From: Vibrio casei
GTDB lineage: Bacteria; Pseudomonadota; Gammaproteobacteria; Enterobacterales; Vibrionaceae
Direction of reading: 5' to 3'
NCBI RefSeq assembly: GCF_002218025.2
Contig: NZ_AP018681.1
Location: 992,001 to 1,056,000 of the forward strand
DNA length: 64,000 nucleotides
Shown one piece after another: positions 35,437 to 44,470 of the stretch. Position numbers and translations under genes: made by a program. The notes beneath the pieces were generated by a model, which made no database searches, was not told the origin of the DNA, and saw only the letters and a program-made list of their open reading frames with translations. How positions within the stretch are numbered: position 1 is the first letter of the stretch; each line of letters begins with the position of its first letter.

Positions 35437-36747
35437 TTATTTAGCTTCACCACCCAAACATACTTTGGTTTGCGTGTTGTAGCTGCCACACATAATTGGT
35501 GCAGTCCAATCAGACACTAGGTGCTCAGACGTTGGTAGGAAATCCGACCATGCATCGCCTTTCACTTCTTTTTCCGTTTCCCATACCACATCAAATTGAC
35601 CGTTATCTTGGATTTCACCAATCACAACCGGTTTAGTAATGTGGTGGTTGGCTAACATTGTTGCATTACCACCCGTTAAGTTAGGAACCGATAACCCAAT
35701 AATGGCATCGCTTACTTTAGCCGTGTCAGTCGTGCCCGCTTTCTCAACCGCTTTTACCCATAAGTTGAAACCAATGTAGGTCGCTTCCATTGGATCGTTA
35801 GTGACACGTGAGTCATCTTTAATGTACTTGTGCCATGTATCAATGAAGGTATCGTTCGCTTCAGAATCGACACTCATGAAGTAGTTCCAAGCTGCTAAGT
35901 GACCAACCAGTGCTGACGTATCCATACCAGAAAGCTCCTCTTCACCAACCGAGAAGGCAATTACCGGAATATCTTCAGAAGAAACACCTTGCGCTGCTAA
36001 TTCTTTATAAAACGGAACGTTAGCATCACCATTGATGGTAGAAACGACCGCTGTTTTCTTACCTTCAGAACCGAATTTCTTGATATTAGATACTATCGAC
36101 TGCCAATCTGAATGACCAAATGGGGTGTAATTCACCATCACATCGGCATCCGCTACTCCTTTGCTTTTAAGGTAAGCGGCTAAGATTTTATTGGTAGTAC
36201 GTGGGTAAACATAATCAGTACCAGCAAGCACAAAACGCTTCACTCCTAGATCATTAATAAGGTAATCAACCGCAGGGATCGCTTGTTGGTTTGGCGCTGC
36301 GCCAGTATAGAAGATGTTTTTCGAAGACTCTTGACCTTCATATTGTACTGGATAGAACAAGATACTGTTGTTTTGCTCAAACACTGGCAACATGGCTTTA
36401 CGAGAAGCCGACGTCCAACCACCAAATGTGACCGCGACTTTATCTTTTTCAATTAATTCACGCGCTTTTTCAGCGTACATCGGCCAATTTGATGCTGGAT
36501 CAACCACTACCGGTTCAAGCTGCTTACCTAATACACCGCCTTTCTTATTCTGTTCTTCGATCAGCATTAAAACAGTATCTTTTAAAGTGGTTTCGCTGAT
36601 CGCCATTGTGCCAGAAAGCGAGTGCAGAACACCGACTTTGATCGTATCGGCCGCTTGCACGGTAAAAGCACAGGCACTCATTGCCGCGGTACCAGCCAGC
36701 AGTTTTAGACGGGTTTTAAGGGATTTGTTATGCGTTTTGTTTTGCAT
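35437..36747 (-). CDS. urtA: Urea ABC transporter substrate-binding protein UrtA
   Basis: 436 residues, periplasmic type-I binding protein. A signal peptide (LKLLAGTAAMSACAFTVQA) is followed by IKVGVLHSLSGTMAISETTLKDTVLMLIEEQNKKGGVLG, the UrtA/FmdD N-terminus, and FGGWTSASRKAMLPVFEQNNSILFYPVQYEGQESSKNIFY, diagnostic for urea/amide binders rather than Leu/Ile/Val binders. I chose the ATG at 36747; the frame extends ten codons upstream. First gene of urtABCDE behind a sigma-54 promoter. Confidence 0.96.
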   Translation of the reverse strand: MQNKTHNKSLKTRLKLLAGTAAMSACAFTVQAADTIKVGVLHSLSGTMAISETTLKDTVLMLIEEQNKKGGVLGKQLEPVVVDPASNWPMYAEKARELIEKDKVAVTFGGWTSASRKAMLPVFEQNNSILFYPVQYEGQESSKNIFYTGAAPNQQAIPAVDYLINDLGVKRFVLAGTDYVYPRTTNKILAAYLKSKGVADADVMVNYTPFGHSDWQSIVSNIKKFGSEGKKTAVVSTINGDANVPFYKELAAQGVSSEDIPVIAFSVGEEELSGMDTSALVGHLAAWNYFMSVDSEANDTFIDTWHKYIKDDSRVTNDPMEATYIGFNLWVKAVEKAGTTDTAKVSDAIIGLSVPNLTGGNATMLANHHITKPVVIGEIQDNGQFDVVWETEKEVKGDAWSDFLPTSEHLVSDWTAPIMCGSYNTQTKVCLGGEAK

Positions 36748-36803
36748 GATAGATATCACTCCTTGATAAATAACCAATTAGGTATTGGTGGTATTTTCAA
36801 TAG

Positions 36804-36819
36804 AGCAAAGAGCGTGCCA
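36804..36819 (-). promoter_or_regulatory. Sigma-54 (RpoN) promoter of urtABCDE
   Basis: On the minus strand TGGCACGCTCTTTGCT agrees with TGGCACG-N4-TTGCW at every conserved base. The predicted start lies about 45 nt before the urtA ATG. It requires an activator, most likely NtrC. Confidence 0.92.
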
Positions 36820-36914
36820 GACAGATAAACCCCTTATTTAACAACCAAATAAAGGCAGACTTACCAATAACACGCAAACAAACGATCAGTGATGGTGCGT
36901 GATTTTCAACCAAT

Positions 36915-36929
36915 TCACCAAAAAGGTGA
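36915..36929. promoter_or_regulatory. Candidate NtrC enhancer site upstream of urtA
   Basis: TCACCAAAAAGGTGA is a perfect 5-bp inverted repeat with a 5-nt spacer, close to the NtrC pattern GCACY-N5-RGTGC (outer G/C replaced by T/A). It lies about 100 nt upstream of the sigma-54 promoter, a normal enhancer distance. Assignment is inferred. The rest of the 36748-37113 gap shows nothing further. Confidence 0.5.
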
Positions 36930-37113
36930 TATTGCTCGAAAGGTAGATGAGATGGTTGAAAGGCTGCACTATTTGTGGGAAAGGACAATCAAATTGGCAA
37001 AATCTAGTAGCCCGATAAAATGAAATCACTCATTCAATGCTTGTTATTAATCGCAACTCCATAATATAAACATGGCATAATGCCGGTTAAATATTACAGA
37101 TAAGACTAACATC

Positions 37114-37686
37114 ATGACTGAACTCACTTTCACGCCTCAGCAGCAAGCTATCGCCACTTTCAAAGCTAACCTTCACCTACCCAATGGCGGATTTCATAAG
37201 TTAATCGTTGAACTGGCACGTGAGTACTTACTTCCATTTCAAGCAGTAAGAAAAGTATTAAAACAGTCTCAAAAAGTCATCGAAAAGAAAGTTAAGCATC
37301 AGTTTGATGACGTATCGAATTTCGACCTTACGCAAGAAAATTGGCTCAATCTCATCCATACCTCTCTTGCAAAACAAGCAAAAGGTAATCTTCCGGTGAT
37401 GGAGAAATTGCAACAAAGCCAACTTTATCAAGATGCAATCCAAGCACTTTCACAACCTATTGACGATCAAGATCAGTGCGAAGCCATACGTGAACAATTG
37501 GCGATGACCTATGAAATAGAAGTGTATAAACCGTTAACCGAAATGCTTTATACCTCAATTTTATATTGGAAATTGCCAGATGATTTATACCAAATGACAC
37601 CTGCAAAGCAGCAAGAGTTTGAAGGGTACCCACAGCACATGGAAGCGGTTAAGCATTTATTGATATTGAGTGAAAAAGCAAAATAA
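37114..37686 (+). CDS. Hypothetical protein, 190 residues
   Basis: Not recognised. A soluble, mainly helical protein with FHKLIVELAREYLLPFQAVRKVLKQSQKVIEKKVKHQF at residues 27-64, a Gln-rich centre (KLQQSQLYQDAIQALSQPIDDQDQCEAIREQLAM) and an aromatic YTSILYWKLPDDLYQMTP segment. No signal peptide or catalytic motif. It has its own good terminator and lies divergent from urtA, sharing that intergenic region, which could mean shared control. The ribosome site is weak. Confidence 0.7.
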   Translation: MTELTFTPQQQAIATFKANLHLPNGGFHKLIVELAREYLLPFQAVRKVLKQSQKVIEKKVKHQFDDVSNFDLTQENWLNLIHTSLAKQAKGNLPVMEKLQQSQLYQDAIQALSQPIDDQDQCEAIREQLAMTYEIEVYKPLTEMLYTSILYWKLPDDLYQMTPAKQQEFEGYPQHMEAVKHLLILSEKAK

Positions 37687-37690
37687 TTGA

Positions 37691-37728
37691 AAAAACCAGC
37701 CACTTCACTACGATGGCTGGTTTTATTT
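37691..37728 (+). terminator. Rho-independent terminator after the 190-residue protein gene
   Basis: AACCAGCCA (37694-37702) and TGGCTGGTT (37714-37722) with an 11-nt loop and T-rich tail TTATTT. The preceding A-run could also help the converging amino-acid transporter transcript. Confidence 0.88.
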
Positions 37729-37763
37729 AATCGATAACTTTAACATTTAAATATTATCGGCAA

Positions 37764-38555
37764 TTAAAGTAACATCGACAAAAACTGCTGCAAACGAGGG
37801 TGTTCAGGGTTATCAAAAAAGTCATCAGGACTGGCATCAACTAATAGTTCACCATCTTGCATAAACAAAACTCGATCAGCCACTTCGCGCGCAAAGCCCA
37901 TTTCGTGAGTTACAACAACCATCGTCATCCCTTCATTAGCTAAGCTTTTCATTACCTCTAATACTTCCCCTACCATTTCAGGGTCAAGCGCTGAGGTTGG
38001 CTCATCAAACAACATGATATGAGGGTTCATCGCTAATGCACGAGCGATGGCTACGCGTTGTTGCTGACCTCCAGAAAGATGATTGGGGTAATTAGTCATT
38101 CGATCCACAAGACCAACTTTAGCCATTAACTCTTTAGCATCCACTTCAACGTCTTTACGTTTTCTCTTTGACACCACCATTGGCGCTAGCATGACGTTTT
38201 CAAGTGCAGTCTTATGTGGAAATAAGTTAAAACTCTGAAATACCATACCTACATTTTCACGTAAGGTATTAATATTGGTCGAACGTGCGTACATATCAAC
38301 GCCATCAATCACGATCGATCCATCACTAATGGTTTCAAGTTGATTTATTGCACGCAAAAATGTCGATTTACCCGAGCCAGATGGCCCGACAATCACCACA
38401 ACTTCACCACGCTTTACGATCGCAGATACATTTTTTAATGCATGACATCCATTGGGGTACACTTTATTTATTTTTTCTGCCACGATCATCGGCTCGCCCT
38501 GTGCAGTTGATTGCACCGAAGACTGAGGCGAATGGCTTTGATTAGAATTAATCAC
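37764..38555 (-). CDS. Polar amino-acid ABC transporter ATP-binding protein (GlnQ type)
   Basis: 263 residues. About 22 leading residues precede the domain, which begins [22 protein letters not shown]. Walker [11 protein letters not shown]-loop [16 protein letters not shown], signature [15 protein letters not shown], Walker [16 protein letters not shown] and H-loop VVTHEMGF are intact. It pairs with the permease whose end it overlaps by eight nucleotides. Substrate of the system is a polar amino acid, not further defined. Confidence 0.92.
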   Translation of the reverse strand: MINSNQSHSPQSSVQSTAQGEPMIVAEKINKVYPNGCHALKNVSAIVKRGEVVVIVGPSGSGKSTFLRAINQLETISDGSIVIDGVDMYARSTNINTLRENVGMVFQSFNLFPHKTALENVMLAPMVVSKRKRKDVEVDAKELMAKVGLVDRMTNYPNHLSGGQQQRVAIARALAMNPHIMLFDEPTSALDPEMVGEVLEVMKSLANEGMTMVVVTHEMGFAREVADRVLFMQDGELLVDASPDDFFDNPEHPRLQQFLSMLL

Positions 38556-39495
38556 TGACTGATAACCTCTTTTCTAACGCTTGAATCGCCCAAGATAGAC
38601 TGCCCGTTAATAACAAATACAATAAAGCAACGGTGATCCACACTTCAAACGGAGCAAAGGTTCCGCTTACTACTTCTCGGCCTGCTTTGGTCAAATCGGT
38701 AATCGCGATCACAGAAACCAAAGAAGAATCTTTAATTAAGTTAATAAACTGCCCGGCTAACGGGGGTAATACTTGTTTAAAGGCTTGAGGCAAAATGACA
38801 TAAGACATCGATTGAGGATAAGTCATCCCAAGTGAACGTGACGCTTCCATTTGACCTTTATGAATACCTTGAATACCGGCGCGAATAATTTCAGCCACAT
38901 AAGAGGCAGTAAACATCGATAACGCCACGACGCCCGAAGTGAAGCGCTCAAGATCAAGTACAGTGCCGATAAAGAAATACACAATAAAGATTTGAACTAA
39001 TAATGGCGTACCACGGATCAATTCAATGTAACTAACGGCAAGTTTACGTAATGCGATATTGCTAGAAAGCCTCATTAAGGCAAGAAACATCCCTATCACA
39101 ATCGCAAATACTAGCGAGATAACCGACAGCTGTATGGTAACAATCACACCTTTGCTTAAAGTGCCCAGTTTCCATTGGCTCTTTTCAGCCAAGGTATCGC
39201 CTTCAAACACTAAGTCACCCGCGGTAACTTTAAGATTTTTAAAGTGTGATAAATCCATTAACTCATCACTGGACACTGATTGCAGAATCAACGTCCCTTC
39301 GGCATTTTTAACAATATCGCCATCCAGGGGGGCATTAATAATTTCAGGCTGAGTATCAATGAGATAAGGAACCACACGTTCCCAATTCCAGTTGTAATTA
39401 ATTCTGGAAGTGGACAAATAGATGAGAGTGAAGAGTGCGGCAATGATACCGACAAAAACAAGATTCCAAAAAATCTTATTAGGTTTAGGCTGCAT
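38548..39495 (-). CDS. Polar amino-acid ABC transporter permease (GlnP/HisM type)
   Basis: 315 residues. An N-terminal helix ([20 protein letters not shown]) and a periplasmic insert of about 80 residues precede a five-helix permease domain. [32 protein letters not shown] and [20 protein letters not shown] are the HisMQ signatures; the coupling EAA loop reads [30 protein letters not shown]. Only one permease gene is present, so it probably works as a homodimer. AGGA lies 5 nt before the ATG. Confidence 0.92.
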   Translation of the reverse strand: MQPKPNKIFWNLVFVGIIAALFTLIYLSTSRINYNWNWERVVPYLIDTQPEIINAPLDGDIVKNAEGTLILQSVSSDELMDLSHFKNLKVTAGDLVFEGDTLAEKSQWKLGTLSKGVIVTIQLSVISLVFAIVIGMFLALMRLSSNIALRKLAVSYIELIRGTPLLVQIFIVYFFIGTVLDLERFTSGVVALSMFTASYVAEIIRAGIQGIHKGQMEASRSLGMTYPQSMSYVILPQAFKQVLPPLAGQFINLIKDSSLVSVIAITDLTKAGREVVSGTFAPFEVWITVALLYLLLTGSLSWAIQALEKRLSVSD

Positions 39496-39580
39496 AGTGA
39501 TCCTCTGAATAACAACTTAAAATACAGATACAAAACAGCCAGATATAACGTTAACTATTTCTGGCTGCCTACACAGTTTC

Positions 39581-40375
39581 TTACTGAACTTTATCTAACC
39601 AAGAAGCAGACTTAAACCATTTGTCATAAATGCGGTCGTAAGTCCCATCGCCTTTAATTTGATTTAAGTAATTATTTAAGAAGTTTAGGAAATCAGGATC
39701 GCCTTGACGAACTGCAAAGCCTAGAGGTTCAAAGGTGAATGGCTTATCTAAGTGGACCACTTCGCCTTTATGCTGCGCGGTATAAATCGCATTAAAAGGT
39801 AGGTCATAAACAAAGGCATCCGCTTTACCATTAGACACTTCAAGCGCTGCATCTGCTGTAGTTTCAAATTTATTTTGTTTGGCATTAGGTAAGAAACGAT
39901 CCGCGGCAACAATGCCAGTCGTGCCAAGCTTAGTCGCAATCGTATATTTTCCATCATTAAGATCACGATAACTCGTGATCTTACCGGCATGCTTAGCATT
40001 TAAAAGAATACTTTGACCAATCACGACATAAGGCTGAGTAAAATTAACTTGCATATTACGCTTAGCCGTAATCGTCATCCCCCCCATAATGACATCACAT
40101 TTATTGGTTAGCAGTGCTGGAATAATGCCATCCCAAGAGGTATTAACTGGGGTAAACTTCACATCAATCGCTTTCGCTAACATTTTCCCTAGATCAACAT
40201 CAAAACCAATGAACTCACCATTTTTGGCTTTCATTTCAAAAGGCATGTAACCCGCGTCAAAACAAACACGTAATTCGCCTGATTTTGAAATATTTTGCAG
40301 AGTTGTATCGGCTAACGTTGAAGTAGCGGTAAATAAAGTGGCTGAAAGTACAGCCGCTTGGAGTAATTTTTTCAT
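39581..40375 (-). CDS. Periplasmic polar amino-acid binding protein
   Basis: 264 residues. A signal peptide (LLQAAVLSATLFTATSTLA) is followed by a type-II binding protein: SGELRVCFDAGYMPFEMKAKNGEFIGFDVDLGKMLAKAI, then DVIMGGMTITAKRNMQVNFTQPY (SBP_bac_3 signature) and the Lys-rich end. The Cys in RVCFDAGYMPF is unusual for the family, where Gly or Thr is common. Substrate likely Glu, Gln or a related amino acid; not certain. First gene of a three-gene operon with no clear operator upstream. Confidence 0.92.
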   Translation of the reverse strand: MKKLLQAAVLSATLFTATSTLADTTLQNISKSGELRVCFDAGYMPFEMKAKNGEFIGFDVDLGKMLAKAIDVKFTPVNTSWDGIIPALLTNKCDVIMGGMTITAKRNMQVNFTQPYVVIGQSILLNAKHAGKITSYRDLNDGKYTIATKLGTTGIVAADRFLPNAKQNKFETTADAALEVSNGKADAFVYDLPFNAIYTAQHKGEVVHLDKPFTFEPLGFAVRQGDPDFLNFLNNYLNQIKGDGTYDRIYDKWFKSASWLDKVQ

Positions 40376-40585
40376 AAAACATCCATATTTGTAGAGGTAT
40401 GCGACATCCCGTCGCCCATAGAAAACTCATACAATGAGTTGTCATACTTTTATAACAAACTTATCAATTACATTAAACCTTTTCATAGATTCCATATTCA
40501 AGAAGCAGACCTTGGTACGGTTAATAATAAGAACTGCCACACCAATCACTTTCCTGTAATAACAACAATGATAATATTTGGAAAA

Positions 40586-40605
40586 TATTTAGGAAATAAT
40601 TACTT
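40586..40605. promoter_or_regulatory. Candidate galactan-regulator operator overlapping the LacI-family start
   Basis: TATTTAGGAAATAATTACTT matches the site at 49942-49961 in 19 of 20 positions. It contains the AGGA ribosome site and touches the TTG start codon, so a bound repressor would block its own synthesis. Autoregulation is inferred. Confidence 0.55.
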
Positions 40606-41642
40606 TGACTACCGTAAAAGACATTGCACAGAAGACTGGAACCTCCTCTTCGACCGTTTCAAGGGTATTAAATAATGACCCTAGTTTGTCACTCACAAAG
40701 CAAAAAAGACTGTTGATTAAGAAAGTTGCAGATGAACTGGACTATCGCTCCCCAAGGCAGAGAAAACAAGAAAGCCAAAAAGAAGATCATGCGATTGCAG
40801 CCCGCACCCACTTCAAACTGGCGAGTGATACCACACTCAATTTAGTCGTGGTACATTCTCTTTCTCCGACAGAGGAATTAAACGACCCTTATTTTACCTC
40901 CATTCGCATTGGAATCGAAAACCGCTGCCACCACTTTAATATTTCATTGCGTAATACATTTTCGTCGCACTTAAAAGCTAATAAATATTTCCTACAACAC
41001 GCCCAAGCGGTGATTTGTGTTGGCCATTTTAGCCCACAAGATATTGATAATATTTACCAGCAAAATAGACAACTAATCTTTATTGATTCCAATCCACTGG
41101 CTCAAAAAAGTGATTCTGTCTTATTTGATCGAAAAGCGGCTGCTACCGAACTGGTTTCGAACATTATTAATAGCGGAGCTAAACGCCCGGCCTTTATTGG
41201 TAATGATGAAGACAGGCTGCATGTCTTTCGAAATCTGACTCAAGAGAACAATATTTATCATCCCGAGTTATGCAAAGTCAGTCAGTTGTTTTGCATTGAA
41301 TCTGGTTACAACGCCATGTCTGAGTTATTAGATCAAAATCAATGGCCTGACGTAGTATTTGCGGCTACAGATATTATTGCTATTGGTGTTTATCGCGCGA
41401 TTCAAGAGCGAGAAATTGAAATACCAAAGGAAATAAAAGTCATCAGCATGAACGATATTCCAACCGCCCAACATTTGAATCCGAGCTTAACGACCATGCG
41501 GCTATTTGCAACCGAAATGGGCGAATCGGCCGTCGATCTCTTTCTTGAATTAGTCGCAGGGCGACAATACAAAAAATCCGTATTATTAGGGTATGAAATG
41601 ATCTGGCGGGAAAGCTTTCCAATTGAAAGCGTGCTCCATTAG
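40605..41642 (+). CDS. LacI-family transcriptional regulator of the galactan locus
   Basis: 345 residues. TVKDIAQKTGTSSSTVSRVLNNDPSLSLTKQKRLLIKKVADELDYRSP is a standard LacI helix-turn-helix and hinge. The periplasmic-binding-protein-like effector domain follows, with FAATDIIAIGVYRAI and VISMNDIPTAQHLNPSLTTMRL as in EbgR/GalR relatives. Translation begins at TTG, with AGGA about 9 nt ahead; no ATG is available before the HTH. It probably senses galactose or galactobiose-like sugars and represses the operon at 43388-49778 and the galactanase (inference). Confidence 0.9.
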   Translation: MTTVKDIAQKTGTSSSTVSRVLNNDPSLSLTKQKRLLIKKVADELDYRSPRQRKQESQKEDHAIAARTHFKLASDTTLNLVVVHSLSPTEELNDPYFTSIRIGIENRCHHFNISLRNTFSSHLKANKYFLQHAQAVICVGHFSPQDIDNIYQQNRQLIFIDSNPLAQKSDSVLFDRKAAATELVSNIINSGAKRPAFIGNDEDRLHVFRNLTQENNIYHPELCKVSQLFCIESGYNAMSELLDQNQWPDVVFAATDIIAIGVYRAIQEREIEIPKEIKVISMNDIPTAQHLNPSLTTMRLFATEMGESAVDLFLELVAGRQYKKSVLLGYEMIWRESFPIESVLH

Positions 41643-41648
41643 AAATTT

Positions 41649-41679
41649 AAAAAGGCAGTAGTATCATCAACTACTGCCT
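41649..41679 (-). terminator. Rho-independent terminator of the galactanase gene
   Basis: AGGCAGTAG (41653-41661) and CTACTGCCT (41671-41679), followed on the minus strand by TTTTAAATT. It lies between convergent regulator and galactanase genes and may serve both. Confidence 0.85.
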
Positions 41680-41686
41680 GATTCAT

Positions 41687-43198
41687 TTAGTTAACAACTT
41701 CTATTAGCCATTGTTGATTCCATCCACCATTATCTTCCCATTGAATGCTTTGAGCACCATCACTCAATGACGATTGATTCATATCGAGCAATTTTTTACT
41801 CTTTCTATTAATAAGCTGGTAATAACCATCACCTGCTTCCAAGATTTGCCACTGTTGGCTCCAGCTTCCATTATTAGTCTCTTGGCTAATCAATGCACCA
41901 CTTTGTACAGATTCAGATTCAATCGTTAAAAGCTTGCCACTTTTCACATTGGTTATTGTGTAATAACCACTATCGACGAATGAAAAATTAAACTTCTGAC
42001 TGTCCCATGCGCTGTAAGAATATTGTTCAATGTATGCGCCATCTTGAGTCGAACCACCCACCACATTTAAAGATTTACTACTGATTCTATTGGTTATTTT
42101 ATAAGACGTTGTCGGTGTTAAATCAATTTGGGCGTCAGCGAAAGCATCCAATGCTGTTGTAAATTGAAGCACAGAAGGGGAGATTTGTGTCGTCGCGCCT
42201 AAAGGATAACCATCTGGTAATACGGCAGAATTAGCCGCTGGTTCCCAATAAAAAACGCCGGTACCTTTATCGTTAGCCACATTCTTCACAATGTTAATGG
42301 TATCTTTTATTGTCCAATAGGTATCGGTGGGAGCATTTTCTAACCCACCAATTTCAACCACCATGACTTCTTTGCCATATCGAGACACCATGTCATTCAA
42401 GTTATATTCAAGATCCCCAGTCACATCCCAATAATTTTCGCCTATCCAGTATGGATAAAAAGAAAAACCAAGAACATCCGTTTTTCCCCCATAAGTTTGA
42501 AGAAAATTATCAAAAAACCAACGGGAATTCGCATTATTTTCACCATGCGCCAAGTGACTGACAACTTTTGAAGTACTACTTACCGCTTTCACCGCATCAT
42601 AACCACTGTTTAACAGCTGAGTCAGATTAGAAAAGTTATTTACACTTCCTGTTGGTAATAAAATCCCTGAGTTCATTTCATTACCCACTTGCACCCACTC
42701 AGGCGTTACCCCAGCAGACACTAACGCACTCATCACCTCATAGGTATGATTATAAACGGCAGATTTAAGAGTATTGAAATCATAGCTATTCCAGCTTTGT
42801 GGCTTTTCTTGATGGCCGGGATCCGCAAATACATCACTATAATGAAAATCAATCATGATCTGCATGCCTAAATTTTGGGCTCGTAGTGCTGCATTAATAA
42901 CACTTTGTTTATCGGTATACCCTAGCATGGTCCATGTTGTACTATCTTTATACCAAAGTGCCGATGGATCTGGATCAACAAAAACTCGTAACCTTACAGA
43001 GTTCACGCCATGATTTTTTAGTATGACCAGTGGATCAGCCGTATTACCCTCATCATTAACCCAAGAAACACCATTATCTTCTAGTTGTTTTATCCAACCA
43101 ATATCAGCTCCATAAGCAAATATAGATTCTGCTTTTACCGTATTTACACTCAATAAAACCACCATAAAAACAAATCTTACTATTATCCTTATCAACAT
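41687..43198 (-). CDS. ganA: Secreted GH53 endo-beta-1,4-galactanase with C-terminal ricin-type lectin domain
   Basis: 503 residues. A signal peptide (IIVRFVFMVVLLSVNTVKAES) leads to a GH53 domain: FAYGADIGWIKQLEDNG, VNSVRLRVFVDP, the acid/base Glu174 in WVQVGNEMNSG and the nucleophile Glu282 in VMVVEIGG. From about residue 364 a ricin B-like lectin domain with three repeats (SKSLNVVGGS, SGKLLTIES, SKKLLDMNQSS and QQW motifs) follows. It cuts beta-1,4-galactan (pectic type I arabinogalactan) outside the cell into galactooligosaccharides. It lies alone, with its own promoter region and terminator. Confidence 0.94.
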   Translation of the reverse strand: MLIRIIVRFVFMVVLLSVNTVKAESIFAYGADIGWIKQLEDNGVSWVNDEGNTADPLVILKNHGVNSVRLRVFVDPDPSALWYKDSTTWTMLGYTDKQSVINAALRAQNLGMQIMIDFHYSDVFADPGHQEKPQSWNSYDFNTLKSAVYNHTYEVMSALVSAGVTPEWVQVGNEMNSGILLPTGSVNNFSNLTQLLNSGYDAVKAVSSTSKVVSHLAHGENNANSRWFFDNFLQTYGGKTDVLGFSFYPYWIGENYWDVTGDLEYNLNDMVSRYGKEVMVVEIGGLENAPTDTYWTIKDTINIVKNVANDKGTGVFYWEPAANSAVLPDGYPLGATTQISPSVLQFTTALDAFADAQIDLTPTTSYKITNRISSKSLNVVGGSTQDGAYIEQYSYSAWDSQKFNFSFVDSGYYTITNVKSGKLLTIESESVQSGALISQETNNGSWSQQWQILEAGDGYYQLINRKSKKLLDMNQSSLSDGAQSIQWEDNGGWNQQWLIEVVN

Positions 43199-43330
43199 AT
43201 TCTCTTCCTATTTTATTATTTATTCATGAATAAGCTTTGGCTATGAATGCAGGAAAAAACAGGAAATTATGAGCGGTATTTAGTGATTAAAAACATAGAA
43301 ACAAACATTAAAATAAACATAACTTTCAAC

Positions 43331-43367
43331 AAAAAAACCTCCCATTAATATATAAAAATGAGAGGTT
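43331..43367 (-). terminator. Rho-independent terminator of the galactooligosaccharide operon
   Basis: AACCTC (43336-43341) and GAGGTT (43362-43367) with extra A/T pairs, followed on the minus strand by a run of seven T. It separates the transport operon from the galactanase. Confidence 0.85.
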
Positions 43368-43387
43368 ATTGAACAAACACTAAATAA

Positions 43388-44470
43388 TTAATTAATCCTT
43401 AGCCCTGCTTCATCAAATATATGACAATCTTGGCTATATAAACTCAATTCAATGCTGGTATAAGGCTTAGGGTTATTATCCCCACTTAAAAATACTTTAA
43501 AGTTTTCAATCCCAGAAAAAGTGCCAAACAAATAGGTGGCATTACCCAACCTTTCCGTCACTTCATTATGCATACAAAGTTTCACATCTCCCGTAGATTC
43601 TAGGCTTAAGTGCTCAGGACGAATACCGATAGTGATCGTTTGATTACGTTGTAATTGATGTTCAGGTATTTGAACGGTCATTTTTTCTATACCGTTAATC
43701 ATGATCGTCACGGCATTACCTTGAAGATCAATAATATTCCCTTTAATGAAATTCATATTTGGTGATCCAATAAAACTTGCTACAAACAAATTTTTGGGCT
43801 TGTGGTAAAGATCCATTGGAGAGCCGACTTGTTCAATATGACCTTTATTTAATACCACGATTTTATCCGCTAAGGTCATCGCTTCCACTTGGTCATGAGT
43901 AACATAAACCATGGTATTGCCCATCTCTTGGTGTAACTTGGCAATTTGTAGACGCATTTCAACCCGCAATTCAGCATCAAGGTTAGATAAAGGCTCATCG
44001 AATAGGAATACTTTCGGCTCACGCACAATCGCTCGGCCAATCGCAACACGCTGGCGTTGCCCACCAGACAATTGTTTAGGTGTACGATCAAGTAAACTAT
44101 CCAGTTGAAGCGTTAAAGCTGCTTGGTGAACGAGCTTTTTCACTTCTTCTTTTGGCCTACCATTCATTCTTAGCCCAAATCCCATATTTTGCTCGACTGT
44201 CATATGCGGATATAACGCATAGGACTGAAACACCATCGCAATTCCCCGAGCCGCAGGATCACATTGATTGACCATTTTATTATCAATATGAATCTCACCG
44301 TCAGTAATATCTTCTAAACCTGCGATCATGCGCAATAACGTTGATTTCCCACAGCCCGATGGCCCAACAAATACTACAAAATCACCCGATTCAATATCCA
44401 GATCAATATTATGAATCGTTTGGGTATTACCATAACGTTTTACGACTTCTTTCAGTAAAATATTAGCCAT
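43388..44470 (-). CDS. Sugar ABC transporter ATP-binding protein (MsmX/UgpC/MalK type)
   Basis: 360 residues. ATPase motifs: GPSGCGKST, FQSYALYPHMTVEQN, LSGGQRQRVAIGRAI, VFLFDEPLSNLDAELR and YVTHDQVEAMTLAD. The C-terminal TOBE/regulatory domain (IGIRPEHLSL) is typical of sugar importers. It powers the two permeases encoded upstream. GAGG lies 6 nt before the ATG, which overlaps the end of the GH2 gene by eight nucleotides. Confidence 0.93.
   Translation of the reverse strand: MANILLKEVVKRYGNTQTIHNIDLDIESGDFVVFVGPSGCGKSTLLRMIAGLEDITDGEIHIDNKMVNQCDPAARGIAMVFQSYALYPHMTVEQNMGFGLRMNGRPKEEVKKLVHQAALTLQLDSLLDRTPKQLSGGQRQRVAIGRAIVREPKVFLFDEPLSNLDAELRVEMRLQIAKLHQEMGNTMVYVTHDQVEAMTLADKIVVLNKGHIEQVGSPMDLYHKPKNLFVASFIGSPNMNFIKGNIIDLQGNAVTIMINGIEKMTVQIPEHQLQRNQTITIGIRPEHLSLESTGDVKLCMHNEVTERLGNATYLFGTFSGIENFKVFLSGDNNPKPYTSIELSLYSQDCHIFDEAGLRIN

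Noticed and set aside
17102..37113. Genomic island or prophage around urease, copper and urea-transport genes
   Set aside because: No integrase, transposase, tRNA junction or phage gene was seen, and base composition does not visibly change. Horizontal gain of urease is possible but not shown.
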